In this document: positions 1 through 8,957 of the stretch, piece after piece
Numbering within the stretch: the first letter of the stretch is position 1
How the letters are laid out: each line of letters opens with the position of its first letter
Assembly: GCF_000696185.1 (NCBI RefSeq)
Contig: NZ_KK853997.1
Span: 2,381,462-2,445,461 of the forward strand
Length of the DNA: 64,000 bases
Origin: Kitasatospora cheerisanensis KCTC 2395
GTDB lineage: Bacteria > Actinomycetota > Actinomycetes > Streptomycetales > Streptomycetaceae
Reading direction: 5' to 3'
Translations under genes and position numbers: made by a program
The notes under the pieces: generated by a model
The model's input: the letters and a program-made list of their open reading frames with translations, nothing else
Told to the model about the DNA's origin: nothing
Databases searched by the model: none

Positions 1-1143
1 CGCCACGGCGGCGGCCCGCTTCGCCGGTCCGCGGACGGCGAGCAGGGTGAGCAGCACGCCGAAGAGTCCGGCGAGCACGCAGGTCACGGGGGACGGCAGC
101 AGGTCCAGGTGCACGGGCCGAGGTCGGCGCCGCGGGCGAGGGCGGTGGCGGCGGCGCCGAGCCCGAGGCCGGCCAGGACGCCGGTGGCGGAGGCGCCGAT
201 GCCGAGCAGCAGTCCCTGACGGGCGATCAGCCGGCGGATCTGCGCCCGGTCGGCTCCCACGCAGCGCAGCAGGGCGAGTTGGCGGGTGCGCTGGGCGAGC
301 ATGACGGAGAAGGTGTTGCTGACGACCATGCGGGCGACGGCGAGCGCGATCAGCACGAAGGACATCGCGGCGATCAGGACGACGCCGTAGAGGGTCTTGC
401 TCTGCCGGGTCGCCTCGGTCACGGACTCCGCCCTGGTGCGGACCTCGGGTCCGCTGCCGAGGGCGGTGCGGAGCGCCTCGGCGGTGGCGGTGCGGGGGCG
501 TCGGGGCGGAGCCGGACGTCGAGCCGGGCGGCGGTGACGGCGGTGGCGTACCGGCCCACCGTGCCGTCGGGGACGGCGAGGACCGGGTGTCCGGCGAGGC
601 TGGGCGCGCCGCGGCCGTCGAGGGTGCCGGCCAGGCGGGCGGTGGCGGCGGTGCCGTCGGCGCGGGTGAGCCGGACGTCCGAGCCGGGTGCGGCGTCGAT
701 GCGCGCGGCGGTGTCGGCGTCGAGGAGCACCTCGTCGGGGCCGGCCGGCCACCGGCCGTCCTTCAGCAACTGCCAGCGCAGGGCGGGGTCGGCGGCGATC
801 GCGGTCACGGTCGCGGCGTCGTCGAGCGGCTGTCCGTCGGCGGCGAGCAGTTCGCCGCGGCCGGTCTGCCGGAGGGCGGCGCCGGCGACGCCGGGGTCTG
901 CCGGGCCCGGTCGGCGGTGGCGGGGTCGAGTCCGCCGTCGGCGGCGGGCCTGGTGACCTGGAGGTCGCCGGGGCCGACCTCGGCGGCGGCGGTCTGGCTG
1001 TAGGAGTCCACCAGCGCGCCGCTCCCGCTGACGGAGGCGATCAGGAAGACCACTCCGAGGGCGATCGCGGCCCCGCTCAGGACGAGCTGTCGCAGCAGCT
1101 GCCCGCGCAGCTCGGCCACGGTGTATCGGTACGTCGTCATCAT
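1..1143 (-). CDS. FtsX/MacB-type ABC transporter permease (3' end outside window; three frameshifts)
   Basis: Membrane subunit of an ABC exporter or lipoprotein-release type system. An N-terminal membrane segment follows the start (SGAAIALGVVFLIAS), then an extracytoplasmic domain, then a second hydrophobic segment (LYGVVLIAAMSFVLIALAV) followed by the typical FtsX cytoplasmic loop RQLALLRCVGADRAQIRRL. The coding sequence continues off the left edge. The reading frame breaks near 899-905, 494-498 and 112-120; each break is repaired by restoring one G/C base, so I treat this as one intact gene damaged by sequence errors. The start ATG at 1143 (or the adjacent ATG at 1140) follows GAGGA. The partner ATPase would lie left of the window or elsewhere. 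Substrate unknown. Confidence 0.8.
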
Positions 1144-1320
1144 TCCTCGGTTCGCAGGCCCCTGAACAGCGGTGACGTGCCGTCAGGGGGATGTGAACGA
1201 GCCTAGGGACGGCGTCGCGGCGGTCCGTAGGCACCGAGTCCTGATCGCGGTCGGCCTGCGGGCCGAGGGCGCAGCCGGTCCTCTCCTCCTCGGGAGGTAC
1301 GCCGCCCCGGAGGCGGGCCC

Positions 1321-1375
1321 GCGGTTCACCGCTTCGGGTGGCGACGCTCCCGGGCCGGCCGAAGCGGTGGACCGC
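1321..1375. repeat. Long imperfect inverted repeat between divergent genes
   Basis: Two 17-base arms (1321-1337 and 1359-1375) are complementary at 16 of 17 positions around a 21-base loop. It lies in the 344-base gap (1144-1487) between the divergent ABC permease and the small membrane protein. Apart from this I see no gene in that gap. It could be a 5' leader hairpin or a regulator-binding structure; there is no T-run to make it a classical terminator. Confidence 0.6.
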
Positions 1376-1487
1376 CGGTGTTCGATCCGGATCCCCCTGC
1401 GCGGCGGGGGAAGCGGCCGGTGCGGGGTGCGCGTTCGCACAGCGCCTGACGGAAACCTTACGCATCCACTCGGGTACGTTCGGTGAC

Positions 1488-1886
1488 ATGACGGAACGGT
1501 TCGGCACGCGCCAGGGGTGGAAGCTCCTGTGGGTCGCCGCCGTTCTCGCGGCGCTGGTGCACTCGCTGCTCTGCGTGCACGCCCCGCTCTCGGCGGCGGC
1601 CCCGACGGACTCGCTGCCGGCCGCCGCCCACTGCCCGGCCCCGGCGGGCCCGCAGCACGGCGCTCCGCACGAGGGCGACCGGCACGGGACGCCGTGCGCG
1701 GACGAGGACCAGCCGGTGACGGTCCATCAGGGCGACCGCCCGCTGCCGGCCCCCGCCGGGGCGCTCCTCGCGGAGCCGGCGGCGTCCGCCGCACCGGTGC
1801 GGCCCGCCGCCCGCGGGTCCGCTCCCGCGGTGCCCCGGCCGGACGGCGGCCGGACCAGAGCGGTGCTGGGCGTCTGGCGGACCTGA
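1488..1886 (+). CDS. Small membrane or secreted protein with His/Cys-containing segment
   Basis: Hypothetical protein of 132 residues. A hydrophobic N-terminal segment (about residues 12-32, LWVAAVLAALVHSLLCVHA) is a signal peptide or membrane anchor. It is followed by a stretch with several His and two Cys (AAHCPAPAGPQHGAPHEGD) and a Pro/Ala-rich C-terminus. The His/Cys pattern would suit metal binding, but that is inference. The gene ends about 105 bases before the PLP enzyme on the same strand and may share its transcript. ATG at 1488 is preferred because the hydrophobic segment then sits at the N-terminus. Confidence 0.55.
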   Translation: MTERFGTRQGWKLLWVAAVLAALVHSLLCVHAPLSAAAPTDSLPAAAHCPAPAGPQHGAPHEGDRHGTPCADEDQPVTVHQGDRPLPAPAGALLAEPAASAAPVRPAARGSAPAVPRPDGGRTRAVLGVWRT

Positions 1887-1991
1887 CGGGCCCCGCCGCG
1901 GCTCCGTCCCGGAGTGCTGCGGCCGCCGCGTCCTGATGGCCCGTCACCCATGTACCGGCCCGCCGCGCGCGGGCCGCAGGAGATCCCTGCC

Positions 1992-3161
1992 ATGACCTCT
2001 CTCGTGTCCCGTCCCGTCGGTTCCGTTCCCCTCTCCCCCGCGCAGCTGCTCGCGCCCGCCGCCCGTTCGGCCCGCACTCCCGCCGGGCTGGTGGGCGACA
2101 CGCCCGTGCTGTGGGTGGGCGAGCCGTTCACCGCCCCCGGGCGCGGTTTCTGGGCGAAGCTGGAGGGCCGGAACCCGGGCGGCATCAAGGACCGCCCGGC
2201 CCTGCACATGGTGCGCGCCGCCCGGGAGCGCGGCGAACTGCGGCCCGGCGCGCGGATCGTGGAGTCCACGTCCGGCACGCTGGGCCTCGGCCTGGCGCTG
2301 GCCGGCGTCACGTACGGGCACCCCGTCACCGTGGTGACCGATCCGGCGATCGAGCCGCTGATGACCGGGCTGCTCACCGCGCACGGCGCGGACGTCGCGG
2401 TGGTGGACGCGCCGCACCCGGTCGGCGGCTGGCAGCAGGCGCGGCGCGACCGGGTCGCCGAGCTGCTCGCCGCGGAGCCCGGCGCGTGGTGCCCCGACCA
2501 GTACCACAACCCGGACAACGTGGCCGCGTACCGGCCGCTGGCGCTGGAGCTGATCGCCCAACTCGGCCGGATCGACGCCTTGGTGGTGAGCGTCGGCACC
2601 GGCGGGCACTCGGCGGGGGTCGCCGGGGTGCTGCGCGAGTGGTTCCCGGAGCTGCGGGTGGTCGGGGTGGACACCGTCGGTTCGACGATCTTCGGGCAGC
2701 CCGCGCTGCCGCGGCTGATGCGCGGGCTGGGCAGCAGCATCCACCCGCGGAACGTGGCCTACCCGCTGTTCGACGAGGTGCACTGGGTGGCCGCGCCCGA
2801 GGCCGTCGGGGCGGCCCGCGCCCTCGCCGTCTCGCGCTGGGCGACCGGGGGTTGGAGCGTCGGCGCGGTCGCGCTGGTGGCCCGCTGGCTGGCGGCCGCC
2901 ACCGCCCCGGACACCCGGATCGCGGCGGTCTTCCCCGACGGCCCGCAGCGCTACGCCGGCACCGTCTTCGACGACGGCTGGTGCCGGGCCCGCGGCCTGC
3001 TCGGGCACCGGCTGCCCGAGCGGCCGGACGAGATCGCCCACCCCGGCGAGCGGACCGTGACCCGCTGGACGCGGTGCCGCACCGTCCTCGACCCGCTGGC
3101 CGGCGCGGGCCCGCTGCGGTCCGCCGGCGACCGCTCCGGCCCGGCGCGGGCCGCCCGGTGA
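1992..3161 (+). CDS. Cysteine-synthase-like PLP-dependent enzyme
   Basis: Fold-type II PLP enzyme of the cysteine synthase/cystathionine beta-synthase family, 389 residues. [10 protein letters not shown] carries the Schiff-base lysine, ESTSGTLG corresponds to the substrate-binding loop (EPTSGNTG in classical O-acetylserine sulfhydrylases) and [11 protein letters not shown] is the phosphate-binding loop. The altered loop argues against an ordinary CysK and for a relative that makes or cleaves another beta-substituted amino acid. ATG 1992 is preceded by AGGAGA at a normal distance; an in-frame extension exists but lacks a better site. The stop overlaps the next gene start (GTGA), so enzyme and MFS transporter are translationally coupled and probably work on one metabolite. 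Confidence 0.85.
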   Translation: MTSLVSRPVGSVPLSPAQLLAPAARSARTPAGLVGDTPVLWVGEPFTAPGRGFWAKLEGRNPGGIKDRPALHMVRAARERGELRPGARIVESTSGTLGLGLALAGVTYGHPVTVVTDPAIEPLMTGLLTAHGADVAVVDAPHPVGGWQQARRDRVAELLAAEPGAWCPDQYHNPDNVAAYRPLALELIAQLGRIDALVVSVGTGGHSAGVAGVLREWFPELRVVGVDTVGSTIFGQPALPRLMRGLGSSIHPRNVAYPLFDEVHWVAAPEAVGAARALAVSRWATGGWSVGAVALVARWLAAATAPDTRIAAVFPDGPQRYAGTVFDDGWCRARGLLGHRLPERPDEIAHPGERTVTRWTRCRTVLDPLAGAGPLRSAGDRSGPARAAR

Positions 3162-4413
3162 GGGCGCTGTGGCGGCAGACCCGCTCCTTCGGCCCGACCG
3201 CCCGGCTGCTGATGGCCAATCAGTTCGCCATCAACCTGGCCTTCTACATGCTGATGCCCTACCTGGCCGCGCACCTCGCCGACGACCTGGGCCTCGCCGC
3301 CTGGACGGTCGGCCTGGTGCTGGGCGTGCGCAACCTCTCCCAGCAGGGCATGTTCCTGATCGGCGGCACGCTGGCCGACCGCTTCGGCCACCGCGGCCCG
3401 ATCATCGCGGGCTGCCTGCTGCGCACCGCCGGCTTCGCGCTGCTCGGCCGGGTCGAGTCGCTGCCGGCGCTGCTCGCCGCGTCCGCCGCGACGGGCTTCG
3501 CCGGCGCGCTGTTCAACCCGGCGGTGCGCGCCTGCCTGGCGGCCGAGGCGGGCGAGGAGCGCCGGGTGGAAGCGTTCGCCGTGTTCAACGTGTACTACCA
3601 GGCCGGCATGCTGCTCGGCCCGCTGGCCGGACTCGCCCTGCTGGCCGCCGACTTCACCGCCGTCTGCACGGTGGCCGCGGCGGTCTTCGCGGCGCTCACC
3701 GTGCTCCAGTGGCGGGCCCTGCCGGCCCGCGGCGGCGGGCCGGGCGGGAGCGGGAGGGCGTCCTCGCGCAGTGGCGGACGGTGCTCGCCAACCGGCCGTT
3801 CCTGCTGTTCTCCGGCGCGATGACCGGCTCGTACCTGCTGACCTTCCAGGTGTACCTGGCGCTTCCGCTGGCCGCCGGCCGCGCCCTCGGCGCGGACGGC
3901 GCGAAGGCGACCACCGGCCTGTTCCTGCTGTCCGCGGCCGTCGCCGTGGCGGGCCAACTGCGGCTCACCGGCTGGGCCGGGGCCGCTTGGTCGCCCTCGC
4001 AGGCGCTGGTGCGCGGGCTGGCCGCGATGGGAGCGGCCTTCCTGCCGCTGGCGCTGCTCCCCCGGGCCGGCGCGGCGGCCCAGCTGGCGGCGCTGGCGGT
4101 CGCGGTGGCCGTCCTCGCCGCGGCGGGCGCGGTGGTCTACCCGTTCGAGATGGACACTGTGGTGACGCTCGCCCGGGGCCGCCTGGTCGCCACCCACTAC
4201 GGCCTGTACAACACCGTCTCGGGGGTCGGCATCACCCTCGGCAACCTCGGGGTCGGCGCGCTCTGGGACTACGCCGCCCGCCACCGCGCCCCCTGGCTGC
4301 CGTGGCTCGCGCTGGCCGCCACCGGGCTGCTCTGCGCCACCGCCGTCCACCGCCTGGCCCGTACCGGGCGGCTTGCCCACCCGCCGCGGGAGGCGGCCCC
4401 CGCGCCGGCCTGA
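3158..4413 (+). CDS. MFS transporter coupled to the PLP enzyme (one frameshift)
   Basis: Major facilitator superfamily permease of about 418 residues after repair, with the usual run of hydrophobic helices and the loop motif [12 protein letters not shown] between helices 2 and 3. The frame breaks at about 3736-3748 within a G-rich run; adding one base joins both halves (N-terminal half to RALPARGG, C-terminal half from [12 protein letters not shown]). The start is the GTG at 3158 whose last two bases form the TGA of the preceding gene. The coupling suggests export or uptake of the substrate or product of the cysteine-synthase-like enzyme. The gap to tsaD is short (59 bases) and contains a palindrome. 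Confidence 0.8.
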
Positions 4414-4432
4414 CCCGGTCGTATTGCACACT

Positions 4433-4448
4433 ATTTGCAACTGCAAAT
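4433..4448. promoter_or_regulatory. Perfect palindrome just upstream of tsaD
   Basis: ATTTGCA-AC-TGCAAAT is a perfect 7+2+7 inverted repeat in an AT-rich patch unusual for this genome. A further TTGCA lies at 4424-4428. It ends 3 bases before a possible ATG (4452) and 24 bases before the preferred tsaD start, so a bound repressor would block initiation. The cognate regulator is not recognised. Confidence 0.6.
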
Positions 4449-4472
4449 CTGATGCGAGAGTGGTGCGGGCCG

Positions 4473-5546
4473 ATGCCGGAGTCGCCGGTGGTGCTGGGAA
4501 TCGAGTCGTCCTGCGACGAGACGGGGGCCGGGCTGGTCCGGGACGGGGTGCTGCTCGGGCAGGCGGTCGCGTCGAGCATGGACGAGCACGCCCGGTACGG
4601 CGGGGTGGTGCCGGAGATCGCGGCCCGCGCCCACGTCCACGCGATGGCCCCGGTGGTGCGGGAGGCGCTGGATCGGGCCGGCCTGACGCTCGGTCAGGTC
4701 GGCGCGGTCGCGGTCACCACCGGGCCCGGCCTGTCCGGGGCGCTGCAGGTCGGCGTGGCCGCCGCCAAGAGCTACGCGTTCTCGCTCGGCGTGCCGCTGT
4801 ACGGCGTGCACCACCTGGCCGGGCACGTGGCCGCCGCCGGGCTGGCGGGCGGCCCACTGCCGAACCCGTGCGTGGTGCTGATCGTCTCCGGCGGTCACAC
4901 CTCGCTGCTGCTGGTCCGCGACCTGGCCCGCGACCCGATCGTGCACCTCGGCGACACCCTGGACGACGCGGCCGGCGAGTGCTTCGACAAGACCGCCCGC
5001 ATCCTCGGCCTGCCCTACCCGGGCGGCCCGGCCGTCGACCGGGCCGCCCGCGACGGCGACCCGCACGCGGTGCGGCTGCCCCGCCCGCTCACCGGGCCGG
5101 GCGACCACCCGTACGCCTTCTCCTTCTCCGGGCTGAAGACCGCCGCCGCCCGCTGGGTGGAGGGCCACCGCGCCGCCGGCGCCGAGCCGCGGGTGGCGGA
5201 CGCGGCGGCCTCGCTCCAGGAGGCGATCGCCGACACGCTGACCCGCAAGGCCGTCCGGGCCTGCGTCGACCACGGCATCGGCACCCTGGTGGTGGTCGGC
5301 GGCGTGGCCGCCAACTCCCGCGTCCGGGCGCTGACCGAGCAGCGCTGCGCCGCCGCCGGGATCGCCCTGCGGGTGCCGCCGCTGCCGCTGTGCACCGACA
5401 ACGGCGCGATGGTCGCCGCGATCGGCGACCTGTTGGTCCGCGCCGGGGCCGCGCCCGCGCCGCTGGACGTGTCGATCGACCCGTCGGCGCCGCTGGAGTA
5501 CGCCGCGCTGACGCCGCGGGCCCTGCGCCCGGCGGGTGCCGCCTGA
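4473..5546 (+). CDS. tsaD: tRNA threonylcarbamoyladenosine synthase component TsaD
   Basis: TsaD/Kae1/YgjD ASKHA-fold protein that transfers the threonylcarbamoyl group to A37 of ANN-decoding tRNAs together with TsaB and TsaE. Visible landmarks: N-terminal [10 protein letters not shown], the metal-binding HH in [56 protein letters not shown] and [10 protein letters not shown]. Length (357 residues from 4473) is normal. An in-frame ATG at 4452 would add 7 residues; neither start has a strong ribosome site. tsaB, tsaE and rimI, the usual Streptomyces neighbours, are absent here, so this may be a relocated or second copy. A strong hairpin follows the stop. Confidence 0.9.
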   Translation: MPESPVVLGIESSCDETGAGLVRDGVLLGQAVASSMDEHARYGGVVPEIAARAHVHAMAPVVREALDRAGLTLGQVGAVAVTTGPGLSGALQVGVAAAKSYAFSLGVPLYGVHHLAGHVAAAGLAGGPLPNPCVVLIVSGGHTSLLLVRDLARDPIVHLGDTLDDAAGECFDKTARILGLPYPGGPAVDRAARDGDPHAVRLPRPLTGPGDHPYAFSFSGLKTAAARWVEGHRAAGAEPRVADAAASLQEAIADTLTRKAVRACVDHGIGTLVVVGGVAANSRVRALTEQRCAAAGIALRVPPLPLCTDNGAMVAAIGDLLVRAGAAPAPLDVSIDPSAPLEYAALTPRALRPAGAA

Positions 5547-5602
5547 CTCCCCCGGCCAAGTCTCGCGGCGGGCGGGCGGGTTGACCGGAGCCCGGGCACG
5601 CC

Positions 5603-5643
5603 GGCGCCCCCGACCGGCCCGTACGGGGCTGGTCGGGGGCGCC
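5603..5643. terminator. Strong hairpin between convergent genes
   Basis: A 13-base perfect stem (GGCGCCCCCGACC with GGTCGGGGGCGCC) around an inner GC-rich loop lies between the ends of tsaD (+) and the small secreted protein (-). Its position suits a bidirectional terminator; it lacks a T-tract, as is usual in high-GC actinomycetes. Confidence 0.8.
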
Positions 5644-5668
5644 GACTTCAGTGCTGCCGGGGCTCAGC

Positions 5669-5938
5669 TCACTGGGCGCTGTAGGTCGCGCCCGAGCCGA
5701 CGAACTCGCCGGAGATGCCGTCCTGGCCGGCGAAGACCCAGAAGTTGCTGAACTGCGGGCCGTCCGGCGAGACGACCGAGTTGGTGTCCATGACCCCCGC
5801 ACCCTGCTCGCCGACGTAGAACTGGCCGTGGCCGTAGTCGGCGTTCAGGCCTTCCTGGGCGGAGGCCAGGCCGGCGCAGCCGAGCAGGACCGGGGCGGTG
5901 AGGGCGAGGGCGGCAACGGTGCGGTGAAGAGCGCGCAT
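5669..5938 (-). CDS. Small secreted protein of unknown function
   Basis: 89-residue protein with a clear signal peptide (MRALHRTVAALALTAPVLLG, likely cleavage after AGLASA). The mature part is about 60 residues, Gly/Asp/aromatic-rich (VGEQGAG, FSNFWVFAGQDG), without Cys pairs or a chaplin signature, so I do not assign a family. ATG at 5938 is chosen because it gives the signal peptide directly; an AAGGA lies upstream. Monocistronic, convergent with tsaD. The 340-base stretch from 5939 to the next gene holds its promoter region and an inverted repeat for the opposite gene; I see no further gene there. Confidence 0.65.
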   Translation of the reverse strand: MRALHRTVAALALTAPVLLGCAGLASAQEGLNADYGHGQFYVGEQGAGVMDTNSVVSPDGPQFSNFWVFAGQDGISGEFVGSGATYSAQ

Positions 5939-6224
5939 GAGAAAAAGGTCCTTCCGATAACGGAGTTGAGGCGGAGGCGAACGGCCTCCCTGCACCCAGG
6001 AGACCCGAGCCCGACCGGGGCGGCCAGCCGGTGCGGGGCCGAATACTCCCCATGGCCGAGCAACGTGGCTCGTGCGGCCGACAGGGCCCGCCGTCCGGGC
6101 CACCTTGCGCCGGGCCACCCCTCCCCGCCGCCGTTCCGGGCCACAACACGGTTGCCCCCGAACGGAGTTGGCGGTCGCTCTCGCTCCAATGGCGGCGGCC
6201 GGAAATCGCTTGGCGCGCGCCGCT

Positions 6225-6262
6225 GCCTAGGATACCTTGGCTCAAAACTAGGGATCCTAGGC
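6225..6262. promoter_or_regulatory. Promoter with flanking inverted repeat upstream of the FBP gene
   Basis: GCCTAGGAT (6225-6233) and ATCCTAGGC (6254-6262) are perfect inverted arms 20 bases apart. The left arm contains TAGGAT (6228-6233), a consensus actinomycete -10 box, so transcription would start between the arms. The layout is that of a repressor site over the start of transcription of the FBP-MFS operon. Confidence 0.6.
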
Positions 6263-6278
6263 AGGGAGTGGGGAAGCC

Positions 6279-6778
6279 ATGCAGGCGCTGACCGAGGCGG
6301 CGATCCGGGCGTCGTTCGTCAACTGCACCAAAGGGGAGGCCGGTCGGGCCCGGCTGCCGCGGGAGCTGGCCGAGCTGGACTGGGAGGGGCTGGACTTCCT
6401 GGGCTGGCGGGAGCCGGGCGCGCCGGAGCGCGGGTACCTGGTGGCGGAGTTCGAGGGCCGGACGGTGGGCGTGGCGCTGCGGCTGGCCAGCGGCCGGGCG
6501 CGGGCCGGGGCGGGGCGATGTGCTCGATCTGCCTGACGGCCCATCCGGCCTCGGGCGTGGCCCTGATGACGGCCCGTCGGGCGGGCCGGGCGTCGGCGGA
6601 GGAGTACGCGTCGGCGGGCGAGTACTTCTGCAGCGACCTGGCGTGCCCGCTGTACGTGCGGGGCCGCCGGCGGGTCGCGGCGGGCGGGGCGCGGATGGCC
6701 GAGAGCCTCGGCACGGAGCAGCGGGTGGCGCGGATGCGCGCGAACCTGGCCGGGTTCCTCGGGCGGGTCGTCCGGTGA
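6279..6778 (+). CDS. FBP-domain protein (FusB-like, elongation factor G-binding; one frameshift)
   Basis: About 166 residues after repair. The C-terminal part has the four-cysteine treble-clef zinc finger of the FBP/FusB family (MCSICLTAHP, then FCSDLACPLYVRG: C-x2-C and C-x4-C). In staphylococci FusB-type proteins bind EF-G and release it from stalled ribosomes, giving fusidic acid resistance; actinomycete FBP proteins are less studied. The frame breaks in a G-run around 6505-6516 and one added base restores it. ATG 6279 follows GGGGAAG. The stop overlaps the GTG of an efflux MFS, a coupling that fits a drug-response operon. Function in resistance is inference. Confidence 0.75.
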
Positions 6779-8167
6779 CGGCGCGGGAGGAGCCCGGGCC
6801 GCCCGGCGGGCCGATGGTGCGGACGGCGCTGCTGCTGGCGGCGGGGGCGTTCGTCGCACTGCTGGACACCACGGTGGTGGGGGTGGCGCTGGAGTCGTTC
6901 GCGCGGCGGTTCGGCGCGGGGCCGGCGCAGGTGCAGTGGGTGGCGACGGCGTACCTGCTGGCGATGTCGGCGGTGATTCCCGCGACGGGCTGGGCGGCCC
7001 GCCGGTTCGGGGCGGTGGCGTGCTGGACGGCGTCGCTGGCGGTGTTCCTGCTGGGGTCGGTGCTGTGCGGTCTGGCCTGGTCACTGGTGGCGCTGGTGGC
7101 GTTCCGGGTGGTGCAGGGGCTGGGCGCGGGGATGCTGTTCCCGTTGATGCGGATCCTGGTGGTGCAGGTGGCCGGGCCGCGACGGATGGGGCGGATGATG
7201 GCGCTGATCGCGGCGCCGGTGCTGCTGGCGCCGCTGGTGGGGCCGGTGGTGGGCGGGGCGCTCGTGCAGGGCGCCTCGTGGCGCTGGGTGTTCCTGCTGA
7301 ACGTGCCGGTCTGCCTGGCCGTGGTGGTGCTGTCGCCGCTGCTGATGCGCAATCAGCGGGGCGACGGGCCGGGCCGGTTGGACGTGGCGGGCCTGGTGAC
7401 GGTGAGCGGCGGGCTGACGGCGGCCGTCCTCGGGTTCGCCCGGCTGGGCGGGGGCCGGCCGGCGGGCGATCCGGGCGTGCTGGTGCCGCTGCTCGCGGCG
7501 GCGGGGCTGCTGGTGGCGCACGGGGTGCTGGCGCGCCGCCGGCCGGAGCCGGGGGTGGTGGACTTCGGCCTGTTCCGGGACCGGGCGTACGCCGCGTCGA
7601 CCACCGTCTCGCTGCTGAACAGCTTCGGCCTCTACGGGGCGGTGGTGCTGGTGCCGCTGTTCTTCCAACAGGCCGGTGGCCGTGGGCCGTTGGCCACCGG
7701 CCTGATCATGGTGGCGCAGGGGCGGGCGCGGGGCCGCGGTGCTGCTGGTCGGGCGGGTGATCGACGCCCGGAGCAATCCGCGGGCGCTGGTGCTGGCCGG
7801 GCTGGCGCTGGTGGCGGCGGGGCTGGCGGTGTTCGCCCGGGCCGGCAGCGCGGAGCCCGGGGCCCTGCTGCTCCTCGCGCTGTTCGCGCAGGGCGTCGGC
7901 CTGGCGCTGGCGGCCTCGCCGGTGATGGTGACGCTCTACCACTCGCTGCCGCCGGCGGCGGTGCCCGCCGCGACCACCGCGAACGCGGTCGCGCAGCAGC
8001 TCGGCGCGGCGGCCGGCACGACGGTGGCGGCACTGGTGCTGCAGCACGCCTCGCACGGCGGCGCCGGGACGGTCGCGTCGTTCCGCACCGCGTTCGCGGT
8101 GGCGCTGGCCTTCGTGCTGCTGACGGCGGTCCCGGCGGCCTTCCTGCCCGCCCGGCGGAAGGTCTAG
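6775..8167 (+). CDS. DHA2-family MFS drug efflux transporter (frameshift)
   Basis: EmrB/QacA-type multidrug exporter, about 464 residues after repair. N-terminal LLDTTVVGVALESFARRFGA and the segment FRVVQGLGAGMLFPLMRIL are typical of the family. The frame breaks at about 7709-7730, in a stretch of G-runs; two missing bases (or one extra) explain it, and the C-terminal half resumes at VLLVGRVIDAR. The GTG start at 6775 overlaps the FBP stop (GTGA); an in-frame ATG at 6811 is a weaker alternative. It ends tail-to-tail with a TetR gene, both stop codons lying in one CTAG. Probably exports the compound that induces the operon. Confidence 0.8.
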
Positions 8168-8730
8168 GGCCAGTTCTCCAGCAGTTGGTGCAGGCCGGCC
8201 ACGATGCGGCGCCAGGAGCCGTCCACCTCGCGCGGATCGTGGAAGCCGCCGTTGGCCTCGATGCCGATGAAGCCGTGGAAGGTGGAGCGCAGCAGGCGGA
8301 CGGCGTCGGTCAGGTCGGGCTCGTCCAGGCGGTAGTGGCGCATCATCGCGTAGGTGAGTTCGACCGTCCGGGCGAGTGCGTCGGTGCCGGCGAAGTCGGC
8401 CGGTTCGAAGCGCAGTTGGGTGGCGGCGTAGCGGCCGGGGTGCTGCTGGGCGTACGTCCGGTAGGCGTCGGCGAAGGCGGTGAGGGCGTCGGCGCCGGAG
8501 CGGCCGGCGACGGCGGCCGCGATGCGGTCGTTGATCTCCTCGGTGGCGAGCAGGGCGACCCGGGTGCGGATCTCCCGGAGGCTCTTGACGTGCGAGTAGA
8601 GGCTGGCGTCCTTGACGCCGAAGCCGCGGGCGAGCTCGGAGGCGGTGACCTTGTCGATGCCGACGCGGTCGGCGAGTTCGGCGGCGGCGCGGGTGATCCG
8701 GTCGACCGTCAGGCCAGCGTGCGCGCCCAT
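8164..8730 (-). CDS. TetR-family regulator
   Basis: 188-residue TetR repressor. The N-terminal helix-turn-helix is clear (VTASELARGFGVKDASLYSHV, about residues 28-48) and the C-terminal ligand domain resembles the WHG type (RLLRSTFHGFIGIEANGGF). Convergent with the FBP-MFS operon, overlapping it at the stop codon (shared CTAG). It may control its own promoter through the CATCTGATG inverted repeat 136 bases upstream, or the efflux operon, or both. Confidence 0.85.
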   Translation of the reverse strand: MGAHAGLTVDRITRAAAELADRVGIDKVTASELARGFGVKDASLYSHVKSLREIRTRVALLATEEINDRIAAAVAGRSGADALTAFADAYRTYAQQHPGRYAATQLRFEPADFAGTDALARTVELTYAMMRHYRLDEPDLTDAVRLLRSTFHGFIGIEANGGFHDPREVDGSWRRIVAGLHQLLENWP

Positions 8731-8865
8731 TTTCCCCGTTCCGAAACCTCGACCTGCCGAGCCTGCGTCAGTGTATCCGGGTGGATCGGGGCGGATTCGG
8801 GTGCGACGTTCCGGCGTGACGAGGCGTCTGGAAGGTGGGGCCTTCGCGCCCCAAGCCGGGAAGAT

Positions 8866-8886
8866 CATCTGATGTCCCATCAGATG
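8866..8886. promoter_or_regulatory. 9-bp perfect inverted repeat, probable TetR operator
   Basis: CATCTGATG-TCC-CATCAGATG lies in the divergent gap between the TetR gene (-) and dacB (+). TAATGT immediately to its right (8888-8893) could be a -10 box for dacB, so the site may control either gene. Nothing else is recognisable in the 227-base gap. Confidence 0.6.
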
Positions 8887-8957
8887 GTAATGTACCGGAC
8901 AAAACGGGGGCGTGGGTGACGCACGTGCCCCGGCCGATCCGCACTCTGGAGCCACCC

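Noticed and set aside
4473..5546. TsaD copy as an antibiotic O-carbamoyltransferase
   Set aside because: All TsaD motifs are present, the length is that of TsaD alone, and the extra C-terminal domain of TobZ-type carbamoyltransferases is missing.
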